Positions 1 through 11,839 of a DNA stretch of 64,000 bases are shown here, in pieces. Every line of letters begins with the position of its first letter. Position 1 is the first letter of the stretch. Location of the stretch: positions 4,527,386 to 4,591,385 of the forward strand of contig LR746267.1 of assembly GCA_902729315.2 (NCBI GenBank). Direction: 5' to 3'. A model generated the notes under the pieces. It was not told the origin of the DNA. It made no database searches and saw only the letters and a program-made list of their open reading frames with translations. Source of the DNA: Spirodela intermedia. Taxonomy: Eukaryota; Streptophyta; Magnoliopsida; Alismatales; Araceae. The translations under genes were made by a program, and so were the position numbers.

Positions 1-66
1 GTATCGAGAGTTTTCCTTCCTCCTCGAGAACAGGGGAGAGATATAGAGATAGAAAGTGTATAATAT

Positions 67-560
67 CTAGGGTTTTCGTGGGCTTTGACGGAATCTCTCC
101 CCCCTCTGCTGGTTCTCTCTCATGCCCCCCGCCGGCTTCTGTCGCCGGCAGCCTCCGCCGCCGGAGAAACGCCGGTGGGATCTCCCTCCAAACATGAAAC
201 ACAGGCACGTGGAGGTCCACATTATGGCGCAAGCCCGCCCCCAGAAGATGACCACGAAGAGGACGACCAGCATCAGCAGCCAAAACCCTATATCGGCGGC
301 GCCGCCGCTGTTCTTCCCCTCCGACGGCTGAGTGGGTTCGCTCTCTTCGGTGGCGGTGGAGGAGAAGGATGAAAAAGACGAGGAAAAAGAGGCCCCGTCT
401 GAGTTGGGATCGTCTTCGTCGGAGGGGAGGGCGGGGGAGTTCTCATGCGGCGGCGGCTTCGCGCGGCGATTCTTCTGCTGCACCGCGGTCAACCATCCGA
501 TCAAAGAACTTGCCTCTTACAGAGAGATATTGATCATGATGAAGAAATCAATAATCAAGC

Positions 561-603
<43 letters not shown>

Positions 604-895
604 GAATACCAACCAGAGAAGAGACGAGAACCGCCGACCGAACGACGACGGCAAGGAGGCGCCACGAGCGCCGCCGCTGCTTCCTACGCCTGCCGTCCTC
701 CTCCTCCGACGACGACGCCGCCGAGAACGACGACCTCGAGGAGGACGAGGGCGACGGCGACGGCGTCGCCGGAGAAACAGGTGGCGAGCCCAGTCCTTCC
801 TCTCTCTCCTCCGCGTTGCCGGCCACCGCCGGCGACTCGAAGCAGGCGAGAAGAAACCCGCCCCTCCCTCTCCCCCTCCTCTTCTCCGGCTTCAT
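67..895 (-). CDS. Plant-specific small single-pass membrane protein (two-exon model)
   Basis: Function unknown. The model joins exon 1 (895-614) and exon 2 (474-67, stop TAG) in phase 0, giving about 229 residues. The N-terminal part has a basic start followed by GGFLLACF, a Ser-rich stretch and a basic block before AVVVRSAVLVSSL. The C-terminal part has an acidic/Ser-rich stretch, then one strong hydrophobic segment (IGFWLLMLVVLFVVIFWG) followed by CAIMWTSTC and a basic tail. From memory this arrangement, especially 'FWG.xCAI.xTST' after the membrane segment, resembles an uncharacterised plant family of small Ser-rich membrane proteins. The ATG at 895 is the one followed by the conserved-looking start; the (CT)n run inside the predicted intron (563-601 on the plus strand) explains the low-complexity Ser-Leu frames. 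The donor (CTG|GTTGGT) and acceptor (CAG|AAGAAT; CAG|CAG three bases upstream is equally possible) were chosen by eye, so the junction could be off by a codon or more. Confidence 0.6.
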
Positions 896-956
896 GGCTT
901 CCAAATAACTGCTAGCTTTCTCCCCCTTAAAAGGGACAAAGACAAAGAAACAAGAG

Positions 957-988
<32 letters not shown>

Positions 989-3677
989 TGGTGTCCCGCA
1001 GTCGTCTTGGCGTCCCATCATCTCCCTGCTACGGCGTCAACGGCTCGCTAAACCATTTAGATGGAAGTGGACGGGCCAAATACCCGCTGCCCGTTGTGCC
1101 CGGTCTGCCCGTCGGCATTGCTAATATGCCCATTATGCCCCTAAATTAAGCCTCTTTACGAAAAACTTATGAAGGTTATATTTGGAACATATCGAAGAAA
1201 AAGCAAACGTTGACTGGGACAGCTCGGTCGGAGTACACTATTCCATTTCTGGCGGGGTCAAAGGCCCTAATTGTCCTCACCCTTATCACCCCGACCGAGG
1301 CGTTAATAGCGAATTTAGTTGTTTGACTGACCTGCGGTAGGCCCCACAATCACGTCCACCTTTGTCGTTTTCGGACAAGATTTCCCACGTCAGCATGGGG
1401 CCGTAACGGACGCACGCACAGTCCAAAGCCCCGTCGGCTGCGCTTGATTGCTTGCGTGTCCGACGAGAAAGAGAGAGAGAGAGGAGGAGACGTGGTGAGC
1501 CAGCTTGCTTTGGAACTGGCGGGTTGGCCCATTAAAAGTACACGTGGCGGATGAAGCCCAGCCCAACTTTAGTAGCCCATTAAATGGCACCAAATTAGAG
1601 GTCCAGCTAGGTCACTTGTGTTCAAAACAGCCCCCGCCCGCTTCCCGCCACCGCGATGACCACGTGCGTAATTAGTCCCGCGAAGGTCAATAAAATTTAG
1701 GAAAAAGGGCTCATAATTAAGAGCAATTAAAAAGAGTCCGGTAGAGGGAAATTAGATGGGTTTTTTAAAATACTCCAAAAACTAATTTCGACTAATATTG
1801 TAAAAATAGGATTTTTTAGAATGCCCATTTCCACCTCTCTCTCTCTCTCTCTGTGGATGTATTATCAATATATTTTTTATAAAAAAAGAAGGAAAATGGT
1901 TGGATAATTTAATTTTTTTATAGTTAAAAATGAGAAATTACGACACGTACACGATCGACAGGCTCGGTGGCGCACGTGAGTAGGTGCACAGAGAGAGAGT
2001 GGAGACAGAGAGAGAGAGAAGGATCGGGAGAAGAAGACACCTCGAGAATTGTGGAAGAGCGCAGAAGGCTCCATGCAGGAAACAGAGGACGCCCAGACGT
2101 TGACCTAGCCCCCGTGAAATGCAAAACGTGGTGAGAGAGAGAGAGAGAGAGTCAGGCAAGAAGCTACCTGGGAGCGGAAGGCCCATGTGAGGTTTTGGCG
2201 GCTCTCCGGAGCAGGTCAGTGGAGGTGGGTAGGGGAGAGAGGACCGAGAAGAAGCATCCGAGGCCACGGCGGAGAGGAATCCGAGCCCACACTCCCCGTC
2301 TCCCTTGTCTCCTTCTTCATGCTTTAGCCGAACCCTCTCTCTCTCTCTTCCCTCCCTCTGTTACTTTGAGCGGCCCGGTGGTGGGTTAGGAGGTGCGGGG
2401 TTTGAGGAAGGTATGCCACGGACAAAGCTCACCCCTTTTCACCTCTCCTATCAAACAGTGGTCTATAGAGAGAAAAAGAGTGAGAGAGAGAGACAGAGAG
2501 GGCGGGGGGTTCTGTCTTTACTTCCTCTCCCTCCTCGTTGGTCGCCATTAATTCCGCACAGCCCGTAGAGAGGGAGAGAGAGAAAGAGAGAGAGAGAGAG
2601 GGAAGGAGGGGGGGGTAGTGGGAAAACACGAGTTTATTGCCATCACAAAGCGTATAGTGGTCTCCAGAGAATGTCTTATTCCTCTTTTCCACCTGTCTTT
2701 CTCTCTCTAAATTGCATCCTCCGGGTTTGCGGCATCGAAGATATCGTTCGATCGGTCCTGCATCCCCGAGCATGACAGACAGGAGGAGAGAGAGAGCGAG
2801 AGAGAGAGAGAGAGGCTGCGGAAAGCCTGCCAGGCTGCGCATGGGGACCTCTCACTCTGGAGATTTTAAAGAAATGATGGGAGAAGAAGAGGGCAAAGAT
2901 AACAGACTGACCGAGCTTGCCCACCTTGGGCTCCATCGCCATTAATGCTGCTCTCTGCTGCTCCGCCAAAGAGCCAGACGGAGGTCGGTAAAGTAGCCGC
3001 CAAGCGCGCTCAAGGGTGGTGCTTCATAAATGTTCCTCACTCCCATTCTCTCTCTCTTTCTCTCTCTCTCTCTCTTTCTTTCTCTCTCTAGAATGAGCAT
3101 GAATGGAACTTAGAAAAGCATATGCATAAGACTGCGTCAATTTTAAACGTCAGTCAGATCCGTGTCAAAAGCTAGTACACTAATACAAGCCAAGCACATA
3201 TGAGAGAGAAGGTAAGAGAGAGAGAGAGAGAGAGGGGGGGGGGGGAGTTCCGTACCTGGGTGCATACAGTAGAAAGAGATCTCCAGAGGAAACGTGGATG
3301 GGCCCAGGGGTATCCAGCTCATCATACCCTGCTATTTATCCTGGATGAACTACGGTTACCTACGGCGTTGACCCGAGGAGAAGCAGACCGGTCCGGTAGG
3401 CCGTTGGAGTCCTAAACAACGGTAAGTTCACCCCTCACACCCCCTCCCACCCCAAACAAGACGCTTCCGTTGACGTCTAATTATGTACGGACGGCTTACC
3501 AGAATGGATAGAATTTTGTCGAGGACAGAGGTTGGAAACGGAAAAGGGAAAATGCCCAAGAAAAGGGGGAAATTCTCCTCTTTTTTTTCTTCTTTTTCGG
3601 CCATTTGCGCTTCTCCCTTCCTCCGCTTGGGGTGACGAATTGAGGCAGATCTGGGAGAAGGAGAGGAGGCGGCCTCC
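896..3677. other. Intergenic: promoter side of the membrane-protein gene and 3' side of the cyclin gene
   Basis: No supported gene. It is rich in short GA/CT runs (962-988, 1473-1483, 2133-2150, 2570-2600, 2790-2813, 3048-3090, 3213-3233). Open frames here are short and consist largely of Ser-Leu or Arg-Glu repeats produced by those runs. Transcription of 896-1,020 as the leader of the left gene is likely but not shown. Confidence 0.5.
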
Positions 3678-5157
3678 TCAGTCGCCGGCGGCGGGGCTGA
3701 GGAAGACGGTGCGGCAGTCACTGGCGAGGCCGCCGGCGCGGCGCTTCTCGGCATCGCCGCCTAGCGGGGAGCAGTCCCCTGCGACGGTGCCCTCGCTCTC
3801 GGAGCTCGAGCAGTGGCGGTGGTGGCGCAGTACCGTCACCGGGGTGGCGCAGTGCGCCGCCTCGAGCGCCGGGCCGCAGGCCCCCGCCGCCGTCAGTTCC
3901 CCCATCACGACGCAGCAGCCCCACACCTCCTCCTGCCAAGCGGTCGAAAAAAAAATTATCAAATTCCCCCGCTGGTTGAAGGATGATGACGTTGATGGAT
4001 AATTAGGGCGGTAGTAACTAACGGCCCTCTTGGATGGTCGAATCCCCTACTTTATGTACATAGGAGCATGAAGATATGGCGTCGCGAAAGGAAGGGAACT
4101 GCAGGGGGAAGAGCGCGTGGGAGGCGGTGAGAAGTGCCGAAGCCGCCGCCACCGACGGCTTGCAGTCGAGCAGCTTCATCTCTACAACCGTAGACGATCG
4201 AGGTAGAATCAATCAGTCGGCATTCCCAGATCTCTGAGGAAACAAGTAACGGGGAAACGCTATTGGATGCCACATTTGTTACCGTTTTGGGCACGGAAGA
4301 TGATCTCTGAGGCGCGGGCCTTGAGGGCGGCGATCAACGGCGGCTCCACAGGGCGAAAGAAGGCCAGGAAGAAGCGGAGGAAGCAGAAGGGAGTGATGGA
4401 GCGCATCCGCCAGTCGAGCACCCTCAGCACAAACAGCTCCATCCGCCGGACTGTTTGGCCGTCGTATGCGAGACCTTCTGCAGCCTAATCCGTTTTCCCG
4501 GATCCGATCACGTTCTCACATCAATTTTAAAAAATGAAGAATAGATATCACATTAGGTTGTTAAGTGAAGAACATGACGAGAAATTGAAGCGCGAAATAC
4601 CAGGAAATCAGCGACAGTGAACTCCATCTTCTTCATCTTGCAAGCGAGGGAGAGGCAGGAGATGGCCAGTAGCCCCACGATCCAAGGTTTATCCCTCTGA
4701 AAAACAGTACAGGACGACAAGTCATTCCCGGAGCAAACGTCGAACAATGCACACGATTGCTTCGGCGCTACAGGCATCGACAGATACCGAGATTGTCTCG
4801 CGCGACAGGAAACGATCGACGTAGTTGGTGGCTAGGTACACGACGAAGGGATCCGAGCAGAAGGTATCCTGAGCCTGCGCAGAAACGAAGATACCGGCCT
4901 CATCTGGATGCAATCATACGTAACAAATGACAACACTCTCCAATCACCAGCCGACGTACCTGGACGAGGAGCGAGACGGCATCGCGACGGAGAGGTAGGT
5001 CCTCCTCGAGATTCCTGAGGGAGGACACATGATCGGACTCAGCGGCGAGCAGCGACTCGATAGACTCCAGCCGGTAGCTCTCCAAGGAGGCTTCCTCGAC
5101 ATCCCACCATCCTTCTGCACCCGCACCAGCGAGAGGATCCTCCAAATCGAACTCCAT
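3678..5157 (-). CDS. CYCD6: D-type cyclin, CYCD6-like
   Basis: Regulatory subunit for cyclin-dependent kinases that promotes cell-cycle entry; Arabidopsis CYCD6;1 acts in formative root divisions. Six exons are resolved with consistent phases: 5157-4960, 4874-4788, 4696-4601, 4484-4283, 4181-4051 and 3932-3678, giving 322 residues (Arabidopsis CYCD6;1 is about 300). The start MEFDLEDPLA is typical of CYCD6. The cyclin N-box shows YLATNYVDRFLS and KPWIVGLLAISCLSLACKMK; the C-terminal cyclin fold shows MELFVLRVLDWRMRSITPF and KLLDCKPSVAAASALL. The C-terminus keeps the family's ATPVTVL...CSSSESE signature. I see no LxCxE retinoblastoma-binding motif near the N-terminus; from memory that also holds for CYCD6;1. 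The ATG at 5157 is the only Met that gives the family start. All six exons are open with no disruption, so the gene looks functional. Confidence 0.93.
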
Positions 5158-5418
5158 CTCCCCGATCAACTCCCAACCCCCGTCCTCTACCCCGAAAAGC
5201 AACAGGGAGACATCGGAGCCTCGAGCGAGGATTGTCTGATCTGCTTTAAAGCGGAAGAAAAGTAGAAACCAAACTTCTACCACACTTCTCCATCCCGCAG
5301 CCCCACCCCTCCCCCTCCTCCACGGATGGTTCTTTTGCGGACGTCGGTGATGCTGCCGGCGCTGCTGCTACTACTGCTGCTGCTTCCCCACCTTTCTCGC
5401 CACTCTGCTCTGCTTTCT

Positions 5419-5426
5419 TATCTATA
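5419..5426 (-). promoter_or_regulatory. Candidate TATA box of the cyclin D6 gene
   Basis: Read on the minus strand the sequence is TATAGATA, about 260 bases upstream of the cyclin ATG. If used, transcription would start near 5,390 and the leader would be about 230 nt. The motif is short and was picked by eye. Confidence 0.3.
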
Positions 5427-6589
5427 GCTGGGGGAGGGGCTTGGCCTGGCTTGCTCGCTCAGCGCCTCCACTGCTTTCTAGGGAAAATAACTAAATCTGA
5501 TACAAGATCTGCACAGATCTCCTCCTCTCCCTCCCCCCTTCGCCCACCATTTTGTAAGCATTAGAAGCTCCTCCACATTCATCCGGCACGCCGCAGAGCT
5601 CTGAGGAGAGAGAATGCGAGAGAGACAGAGACAGAGGCGCAGCGAGGTGGGGGTTCTTCTCTCAGGCTTCTGAGAGATCATTTAGGGTTGATGGGGCCGG
5701 AAGAAGAAGGGGGTGGGGGGGAGTGGGACCCACCGAGCTGTCGGAGGCCACGGGCGCAGGAGCGGTCATTTTAAGGATCACTCCTTCGCGAGGGAAACGC
5801 GAGAAGGTCATCAGATGGCGCGCGGTGACGGATTATTCTCCTCCGCTTCTTTCTGGTCATCCCGAGGGACCCGTTGGCCGTGACGATCTCAGGATCTCGC
5901 CACTCATCACCGTCTGACGCCGTGAACTGGTGATAGTTCCCCTAACATGACCGTCTAGTCGGTACGGACTCTCTCTCTCTCCTCTCGAGAATGTTTTCCA
6001 CGCTGGCCGCCGTTCCACTAAATTACGAAAAGCCCAGGGGAAAATTTTGTCTCATCGTGGAAAATTGGCGGCATATTTTACGCGTAGCCGTCGGATCGCC
6101 GGCAACATCATGATCCGACCCAGTGGACCCTCTCCAGATAAGGCCGAACGGTACGTTGTCCTTGTGGGTTAGCTTCCCTTCGGTAGCGGCCCGCCCATGT
6201 GATCGATCTCCAGTTCTGTCCCCGCCAGCCTGCACTGCCTCCTTCCCTCAAGGAAGGAAGGGGGGAAATAATAATAACAGTAAATTAAAGTATTTTATTA
6301 AAACTTACTAAATATTTTATTTAATAAAAAATTATACATATTATTTAAATATATTTACTCCTCAATTGGCGCACTCTACACATGCAAACAGAACGTCCTG
6401 CATGGATCAGTGTCCCCTTGGACAATCCGTGATGTCTGTGATAAACGGAGGAGAGAGAGTTAGAGGGGGAGAGAGAGAAGACCCTCTTCAAATCGTATCT
6501 GATTGAACGGGTTTAGCAAAGTCTACCTGCCCCCTGTCACTCTGTTAACGGAGCACCTCTTATCGCTAGCATGCATTTGGAGGACTTCC

Positions 6590-6590
<1 letters not shown>

Positions 6591-6622
<32 letters not shown>
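6591..6622. repeat. (GA)n microsatellite
   Basis: About 16 uninterrupted GA units. It is one of many GA/CT runs in the genic parts of this window; a second run with GATA units lies at 6,985-7,022. Confidence 0.95.
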
Positions 6623-6624
<2 letters not shown>

Positions 6625-6987
6625 CCCTCTGCGTGATGCGAGGAGAGAAGGGTTGTCTCTTCTTCTTCCTCCTCTCCTTCGGGTTGCTGCATCGATGGGA
6701 GAGAAAGACTAAAGCGGAGGGGGCGGAGACTTCCCTTCTCTACTCATTTTGGCTCAAGTACGGTGTGGGGAGGGAGAGAGAGAGAGAGAGAGGAAGTGCT
6801 TTAGCTTTTCTCTCTCGTGCCGGGCCGGCGTAGCTTGGAAGGCCTCTTCTGGCTGCGGTTTTAATCCCGGAGGAAAAGCTCTGTTACAGAAGCTCTTCAT
6901 CTCCGTCAACCAGTGGCGGTCAAAAGGGCTTCTACAGCAGACGCTCGTACTCTGTCTTAGAGAGAGGAGAGAGAGAGAGACAGACAG

Positions 6988-7023
<36 letters not shown>

Positions 7024-8441
7024 CCGTACGAGTGCATGGATAGCATATTCCCACGCCCTTGTTCCTCCATATAGGGTGCCATGATTAGTCTCTGATGGTC
7101 CATGAAGTATGTATACGTACATATATGTACACCCTTAGAGAGAGAGAGGGAGATGGGCTGACCAGAGATGCGCCGACATGGTACGGGGAAGGTGTGGATT
7201 GTAGCTCGTCCTCGGGGCGGCGCACTGTATCAACGCTGGTGCTCTGAGGAGGTGGCCCCGGGTCTTAGATCGCAATCGGATTCCAGGTCGAGATCGAATC
7301 GATTCCTCCATGACTTAGGAGTTGGGCTTGTCATTTGGGCCGCATGGAGAGGGGAGAAGTTACCATCAAAAGCCCACTTCAAATCCCTGAATCTCTCTCT
7401 CTCTCTCTCGCTCGTCCTCTCTTGCCTTCTCTCGTTATCTGCTTAGGTTTCGGGCTGATATGCAGGGAAGGACGGGGCAGCCGTGGAGAAGATTCAGTCT
7501 AGAGCTTGACAGGAAGGGTCCCCATTTGTAGTGAGAGACGACCCTCCTGATCATGACTGCGAAAGCTTCTCCCTCTGTCGTCCCAATGAATGTGAACCCG
7601 CGGAGGATCGACGACTGCCCTCTTCCTTGGGGAGGTAGGGTCCCCGGAATCTCTTCTGGGTCAAACCGATCTCCTCCGGGTCCACCCCCATCGCGAGGGG
7701 GATCTTGGGGCGTTCCCAACCTTCTCTCTCTCTAGACTGTTCAAGCCCTCGTACTTGACCAATGACGGGTGGGTGGCCTCCGCACGGCGCTGATCGTGCT
7801 TCGCCGGGGGCCTTTCATGGAGGACGGTAGGAAAACGACGGGCTTCACCGGCCCCACTCCTCTCCCACATCGTCATTATTGGAGGGCCACCGGCCGAGGA
7901 AGAAGCTCCACTCTACTCCGGCCGTGGAGGAACCAGGGTCGCTGTTCCGACCGGCCGACGGTGGCGGCGCATCCCAGTCAACGGGTTCTCACACGTGACC
8001 CAACGCTCGTTGGTCGCGGAGCGAAACGGATTCCCCATCAGAAGAGGGTGATTCTGTTTCCGATTTCGCCGGAAGCGGCCCTAAGGGCACGGAATCTCGC
8101 CGGAATATCCCGAAAGGCCAAGTCTCCTCCCCCAAGATAGATCGTAACCATCATACGCTCGGCGGGGGCTTCGTCTTCTTCCCCGGAGTCAGCGGAAAGT
8201 GAAAGATAGGGGGAGGGAGAGGGAGAGGGAGACTACTCGCCCCGACGTCTTCCTCAACCCGTCGTCTTCCCGAGCATTGGTGAGCTCCCCACTCCTTCTT
8301 AAGGCCTTGGGTCCAGTTCCTCTGGTTCTCCATCCTCTTGGGCTTTCTTGGAATGACGCCTCCTTTCGTGAATCTGACTGCCTGATTTCATCTTTTCTTT
8401 GTTTTTCTTCGTTGAAGCTAACCAAAGGAGGAGCTCAAGCA

Positions 8442-10989
8442 ATGAACCCGGATCACAGGGATGGAGCTCCCATCGATCATGAGGTCTGTTGCTTCTCGCT
8501 GTTCAATGGGTCACTGAAGATCCTGGGCGGGATTCCTGTCTGCCCAATGGGATTTATTTCTTCTTTAATTGGATGAAAACAGAGCTAATAATTTTTATTT
8601 TTGTTCTTGAATGGATCGTCGATACCCATTACCAGTTGGGCCAGGGGAAGTACGCTGCCATGGCTATGTGCTGGATTCTGGGAAACGGGTGTCTCTTCTC
8701 TTGGAACAGCATGCTGACGATTGGGGACTACTACGCTTACCTGTTTCCTGTATGCGGATCAATTCTCTCTCCCCTTTATGCTCTGTCTATTTTTCTTGAA
8801 ATCTTTTCCCCATAAAAACAATTATTAACAAGACTTCTACTCATGGGATAAAATATCTCTCCTGTTCTTGCATTTGTTTTTATAATTGGTGAATTTGTGC
8901 AGACATTATTATCCGTTGGTCATCATCCTCCCCATCTTCCTAAATGACTCCAAATGCATGGCCCATCGGATTGGCTCTGTTCGTCATTTTTTTTTTACTT
9001 TTAATATCCGATCAGCGGGCTATTTATGTTCTGTCTATTTTTCTTGAAATATTTTCCCCATGAAAACAATTATTAGCAAGATTTCTATTTATAGTTGGTG
9101 AATTTGTGCGGACATTTTGATTGGTTGGTCGTATCATCCTCCCCATCTTCCTTGATGACTTCGAATGTATGGCCCATCGGATTGGTTCTGTTCATAATGA
9201 TGGCTTGTTTTCACAGGATTACCACCCGACGAGGGTGCTTACTCTGGTTTACCAGCCCTTTGCTGTTGGTCTGCTTGCGATTCTGGCCTATCGCGAGGCA
9301 AAGATAAACACCCGGAGACGCAACCTGACTGGTTATGTCATCTTCTTCATTAGCTCATTGTTACTGATTGTAGTAAGCATCTCTCTCTCTCTCTCTGTTA
9401 ATTCTTTTTTAGGAAAAACTATGTTAAAAAGGTAGTAATTTTGGCAACATCGGGTCTTGTAGTTGGATTTGGCGACATCGGGGAGGGGAGGGGTTTGGCC
9501 CTTTCTGGGCGTTTGCATCATCAGCGGAGCATTTGGGGTGGCAGATGCTCATGTTCAGGGGGGGATGGTGGGGGATCTGTCCTTGATGTGCCCTGAATTT
9601 GTCCAGGTAAAGGGTTCATGGGAGGAGCAAGAACAAGAAGAAAAATCATGTCTTTGAGCCGATTTTTTTTTTTTTCATGCGAATACTGTTAAATTGCAGT
9701 CATTTCTGGCCGGCCTTGCTGCTTCGGGAGCAATTATATCCGCCCTAAGGCTGATTACCAAGGGGGCGTTCGAGAACACCAAAGGCGGCCTTCGGAAAGG
9801 AGCTCGTATGAATCATTTGATATGAATTCACTTTGTTCATTTGTTCATACACCAACTTTCTGTTGATATTATCATCTCTTTTTTTCTCTCTTTTTTTTTT
9901 TAAGCCGGTATGCCGATCCTGTTCTCTGAATTCCTTCTTGCAGATGATTTTTGGCCTTTAAAAAAATTCAGTTCTCTTCTCTTTTTTTTTCATATTAATC
10001 CGAGATGGATTCATTTTCTTCCTTCTGTGATGGATTTTTCTTCAGGGCTGGCGCTTTTTCTTTTTTTTTTTCACAGCTGATGAATCAATCTGAGAACTGC
10101 GCACCTGAAGCTTTCTTTCTTCTGTAGTCTTGTTCTTCGCGATCTCATCGTTCTTCGAGCTGCTGTGCGTCCTCCTCTACGCCTTCATCTTCCCCAGATT
10201 GCCGATCGTCAGGTTCTACCGTTCCAAGGCGGCCTCCGAAGGCTCCAAGACAGTCTCAGCTGACCTCGCCGCCGGCGGCATGAGAGACCTCCCCACTCAC
10301 GACGCACGTCTCATGGAGTCAACTCTGATCACACGTTTTTATATGATTTGGCAGTTTTTTGTCTAGGATTTCTCTCCTCTATAAATCCTAGGATTTCTCT
10401 CATCATAGGATTTCTCTCATCTGAGCGCAGGGTGAGGATCCCAAGCATCCAGAGCGTCTCAGCACCACGCAATTATTCCTGCAGAACGTTGACTATGCGC
10501 TCGACATGTTCTTGATCTATACTTTGACTTTGTCGATCTTCCCTGGGTTCTTGTCGGAGGACACCGGGTCACACAGCCTTGGATCCTGGTAACCCTGAGC
10601 CCACATCACCTGCTGTGTGTTTTCTTGATCAGTCCTTTGACTATCTCTGGTTGACTCTCTCTCTCTCTCGCTCTTGTGCAGGTATGCGCTGGTCCTGATC
10701 GCCATGTTCAACGTGTGGGATCTCGTCGGGCGGTGCATCCCACTGGTGGAAGCACTGAAACTGGGCTCGCGAAGGGGACTCATGGCCGCCATCTTCTCCC
10801 GGTTCCTGCTTGTCCCGGCCTTCTACTTCACCGCCAGGTACGGAGACCAGGGGTGGATGATCACGCTGACCTCCTTCCTCGGCCTGTCCAACGGCTACCT
10901 CACCGTCTGCGTCATCACCGCCGCACCCAAGGGCTACAAGGTCCGCCTCACTCCCCCTCATCTCTGATCCCCTCTCCCTCTAGATAGAT

Positions 10990-11040
<51 letters not shown>

Positions 11041-11329
11041 CAGAGAGAGAGCGTTTCTTCTGAATGAATGATGTAGGCAGATAAAGAGCAGTATATGGGA
11101 GTAACTATAGTGAATGATATCGGGGGAGAGAGAAATAGACGGAAGCAGGACTCGCAGAAAGCAGGCGTTTTAATCTGCCTCCGAAGAATATCCTGATCTG
11201 GGTGATCGTCTGTTCTTGCAGGGGCCCGAGCAGAACGCGCTGGGGAACTTGCTCGTCTTATGCTTGCTGGCCGGAATATTCTCCGGGGTGACGCTCGACT
11301 GGCTCTGGCTCATCGGCAAAGGCTGGTGA
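8442..11329 (+). CDS. ENT: Equilibrative nucleoside transporter (ENT3-like)
   Basis: Multi-pass membrane carrier (SLC29/ENT family) that moves nucleosides; plant ENT3-type members act mainly at the plasma membrane. Nine exons: 8442-8483, 8636-8749, 9217-9372, 9463-9606, 9700-9805, 10128-about 10307, about 10426-10588, 10682-10940 and 11222-11329, giving about 423 residues, the usual plant ENT length. Family blocks seen in order: WNSMLTIGDYY, TLVYQPFAVG, AKINTRRRNL, GAFGVADAHVQGGMVGDL, SFLAGLAASG, FFELLCVLLYA, KAASEGSKTVSADLAAGG, LFLQNVDYALDMFLIY, SIFPGFLSEDTGSHSLG, NVWDLVGR, YGDQGWMI, NGYLTVC, GPEQNALGNLL and TLDWLWLIGKGW. The start at 8442 gives a short 14-codon first exon. The exon 6/exon 7 junction is the weak point: a phase-1 donor at 10307 joined to an acceptor at 10425 keeps the frame, but that acceptor (TGAG) is poor. 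No break is seen elsewhere. Confidence 0.93.
8777..9206 (+). repeat. Imperfect tandem duplication inside intron 2 of the ENT gene
   Basis: About 8777-8987 is repeated at about 9025-9200, offset 248 bases. Shared landmarks, in order, include ctgtctatttttcttgaaat, a ccccat-aaaacaattatta stretch, tggtgaatttgtgc, catcctccccatcttcc and ggcccatcggattgg. The second copy ends just before the splice acceptor of exon 3 (9216). Confidence 0.85.
10365..10418 (+). repeat. Three copies of a 12-base motif in ENT intron 6
   Basis: The motif aggatttctctc occurs at 10365, 10390 and 10407, just upstream of the exon 7 acceptor. Together the copies form the pyrimidine tract of a short intron. Confidence 0.8.
10981..11045. 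repeat. Compound (GATA)n-(TA)n-(GA)n microsatellite in ENT intron 8
   Basis: GATA units, then about 17 TA units, then about 6 GA units. It lies wholly within the intron between 10,940 and 11,222. Confidence 0.95.
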
Positions 11330-11839
11330 GGGCCCTTCAGGTGGTGGACGAAGAAGATCTTCCCATGTCATGATCTTTTTTTATTCTTTTTTCCTTTTAA
11401 AGGGGTTTCCATCTTGGAGAACTCTTCCATTCATGTACTTATAATGAGAGCTCGGCACGACCAAAGTTGGGATTTTTATTCAAATATTTTCGGGTGAATT
11501 CACATTTTAGATATTATTTCATGGGTTAATTGCGTTCCTTTCAAAACAAGTAAAGAATGTACTAAATATTTTATTTTTTTGATAAATTATATTATTTGCT
11601 GTCATCGCGGGGAATATTACCAGAGACGCGGGCCAGGTTTCATTGGGGTTGAGAGCCCACAAATACCTCTGCACCCTCTCTCTCTCTCTCGAAAGCTGTT
11701 CCTTCCTCTTCGTCTTCTCCGTTGCTACTGCTGCGGCTGCAACCCTTGGGAACCAGTGGATTCCTCAAAAAAGACCACTGCTTCCTCTTCTGTTTCTTCT
11801 TTTCCCGTCGGAAGGCGTTGATTCAGGCTTGAAGGAGAA
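11330..11839 (+). promoter_or_regulatory. Short spacer: 3' region of ENT and promoter/leader of the WRC-RING gene
   Basis: Only about 510 bases separate the ENT stop from the next ATG on the same strand. The spacer holds an AT-rich patch (11,460-11,600) and then a CT run (11,678-11,690) in what is probably the leader of the downstream gene. No separate gene is supported. Confidence 0.5.

Larger units (their letters stand above)
5158..8441. other. Intergenic between divergently transcribed cyclin and nucleoside transporter genes
   Basis: The two genes diverge from here, so the interval carries both promoters. GA/CT microsatellites occur at 6591-6622, 6775-6792 and 7003-7022. The first kilobase is GC-rich and pyrimidine-tract-rich; 6,260-6,360 is an AT-rich patch. 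The longest frames (for example 7168-7446, 7435-7719, 7769-8140) show no domain or family pattern I recognise, and several run through CT repeats. I support no gene here. Confidence 0.5.

Noticed and set aside
3428-3754. Minus-strand frame downstream of the cyclin gene
   Set aside because: It overlaps the last cyclin exon in another frame and is low complexity.
5478-5681. Upstream reading frames (67 or 34 codons) in the cyclin leader
   Set aside because: A TATA-like site at 5,419-5,426 would place transcription start downstream of both, and the peptide is low complexity.
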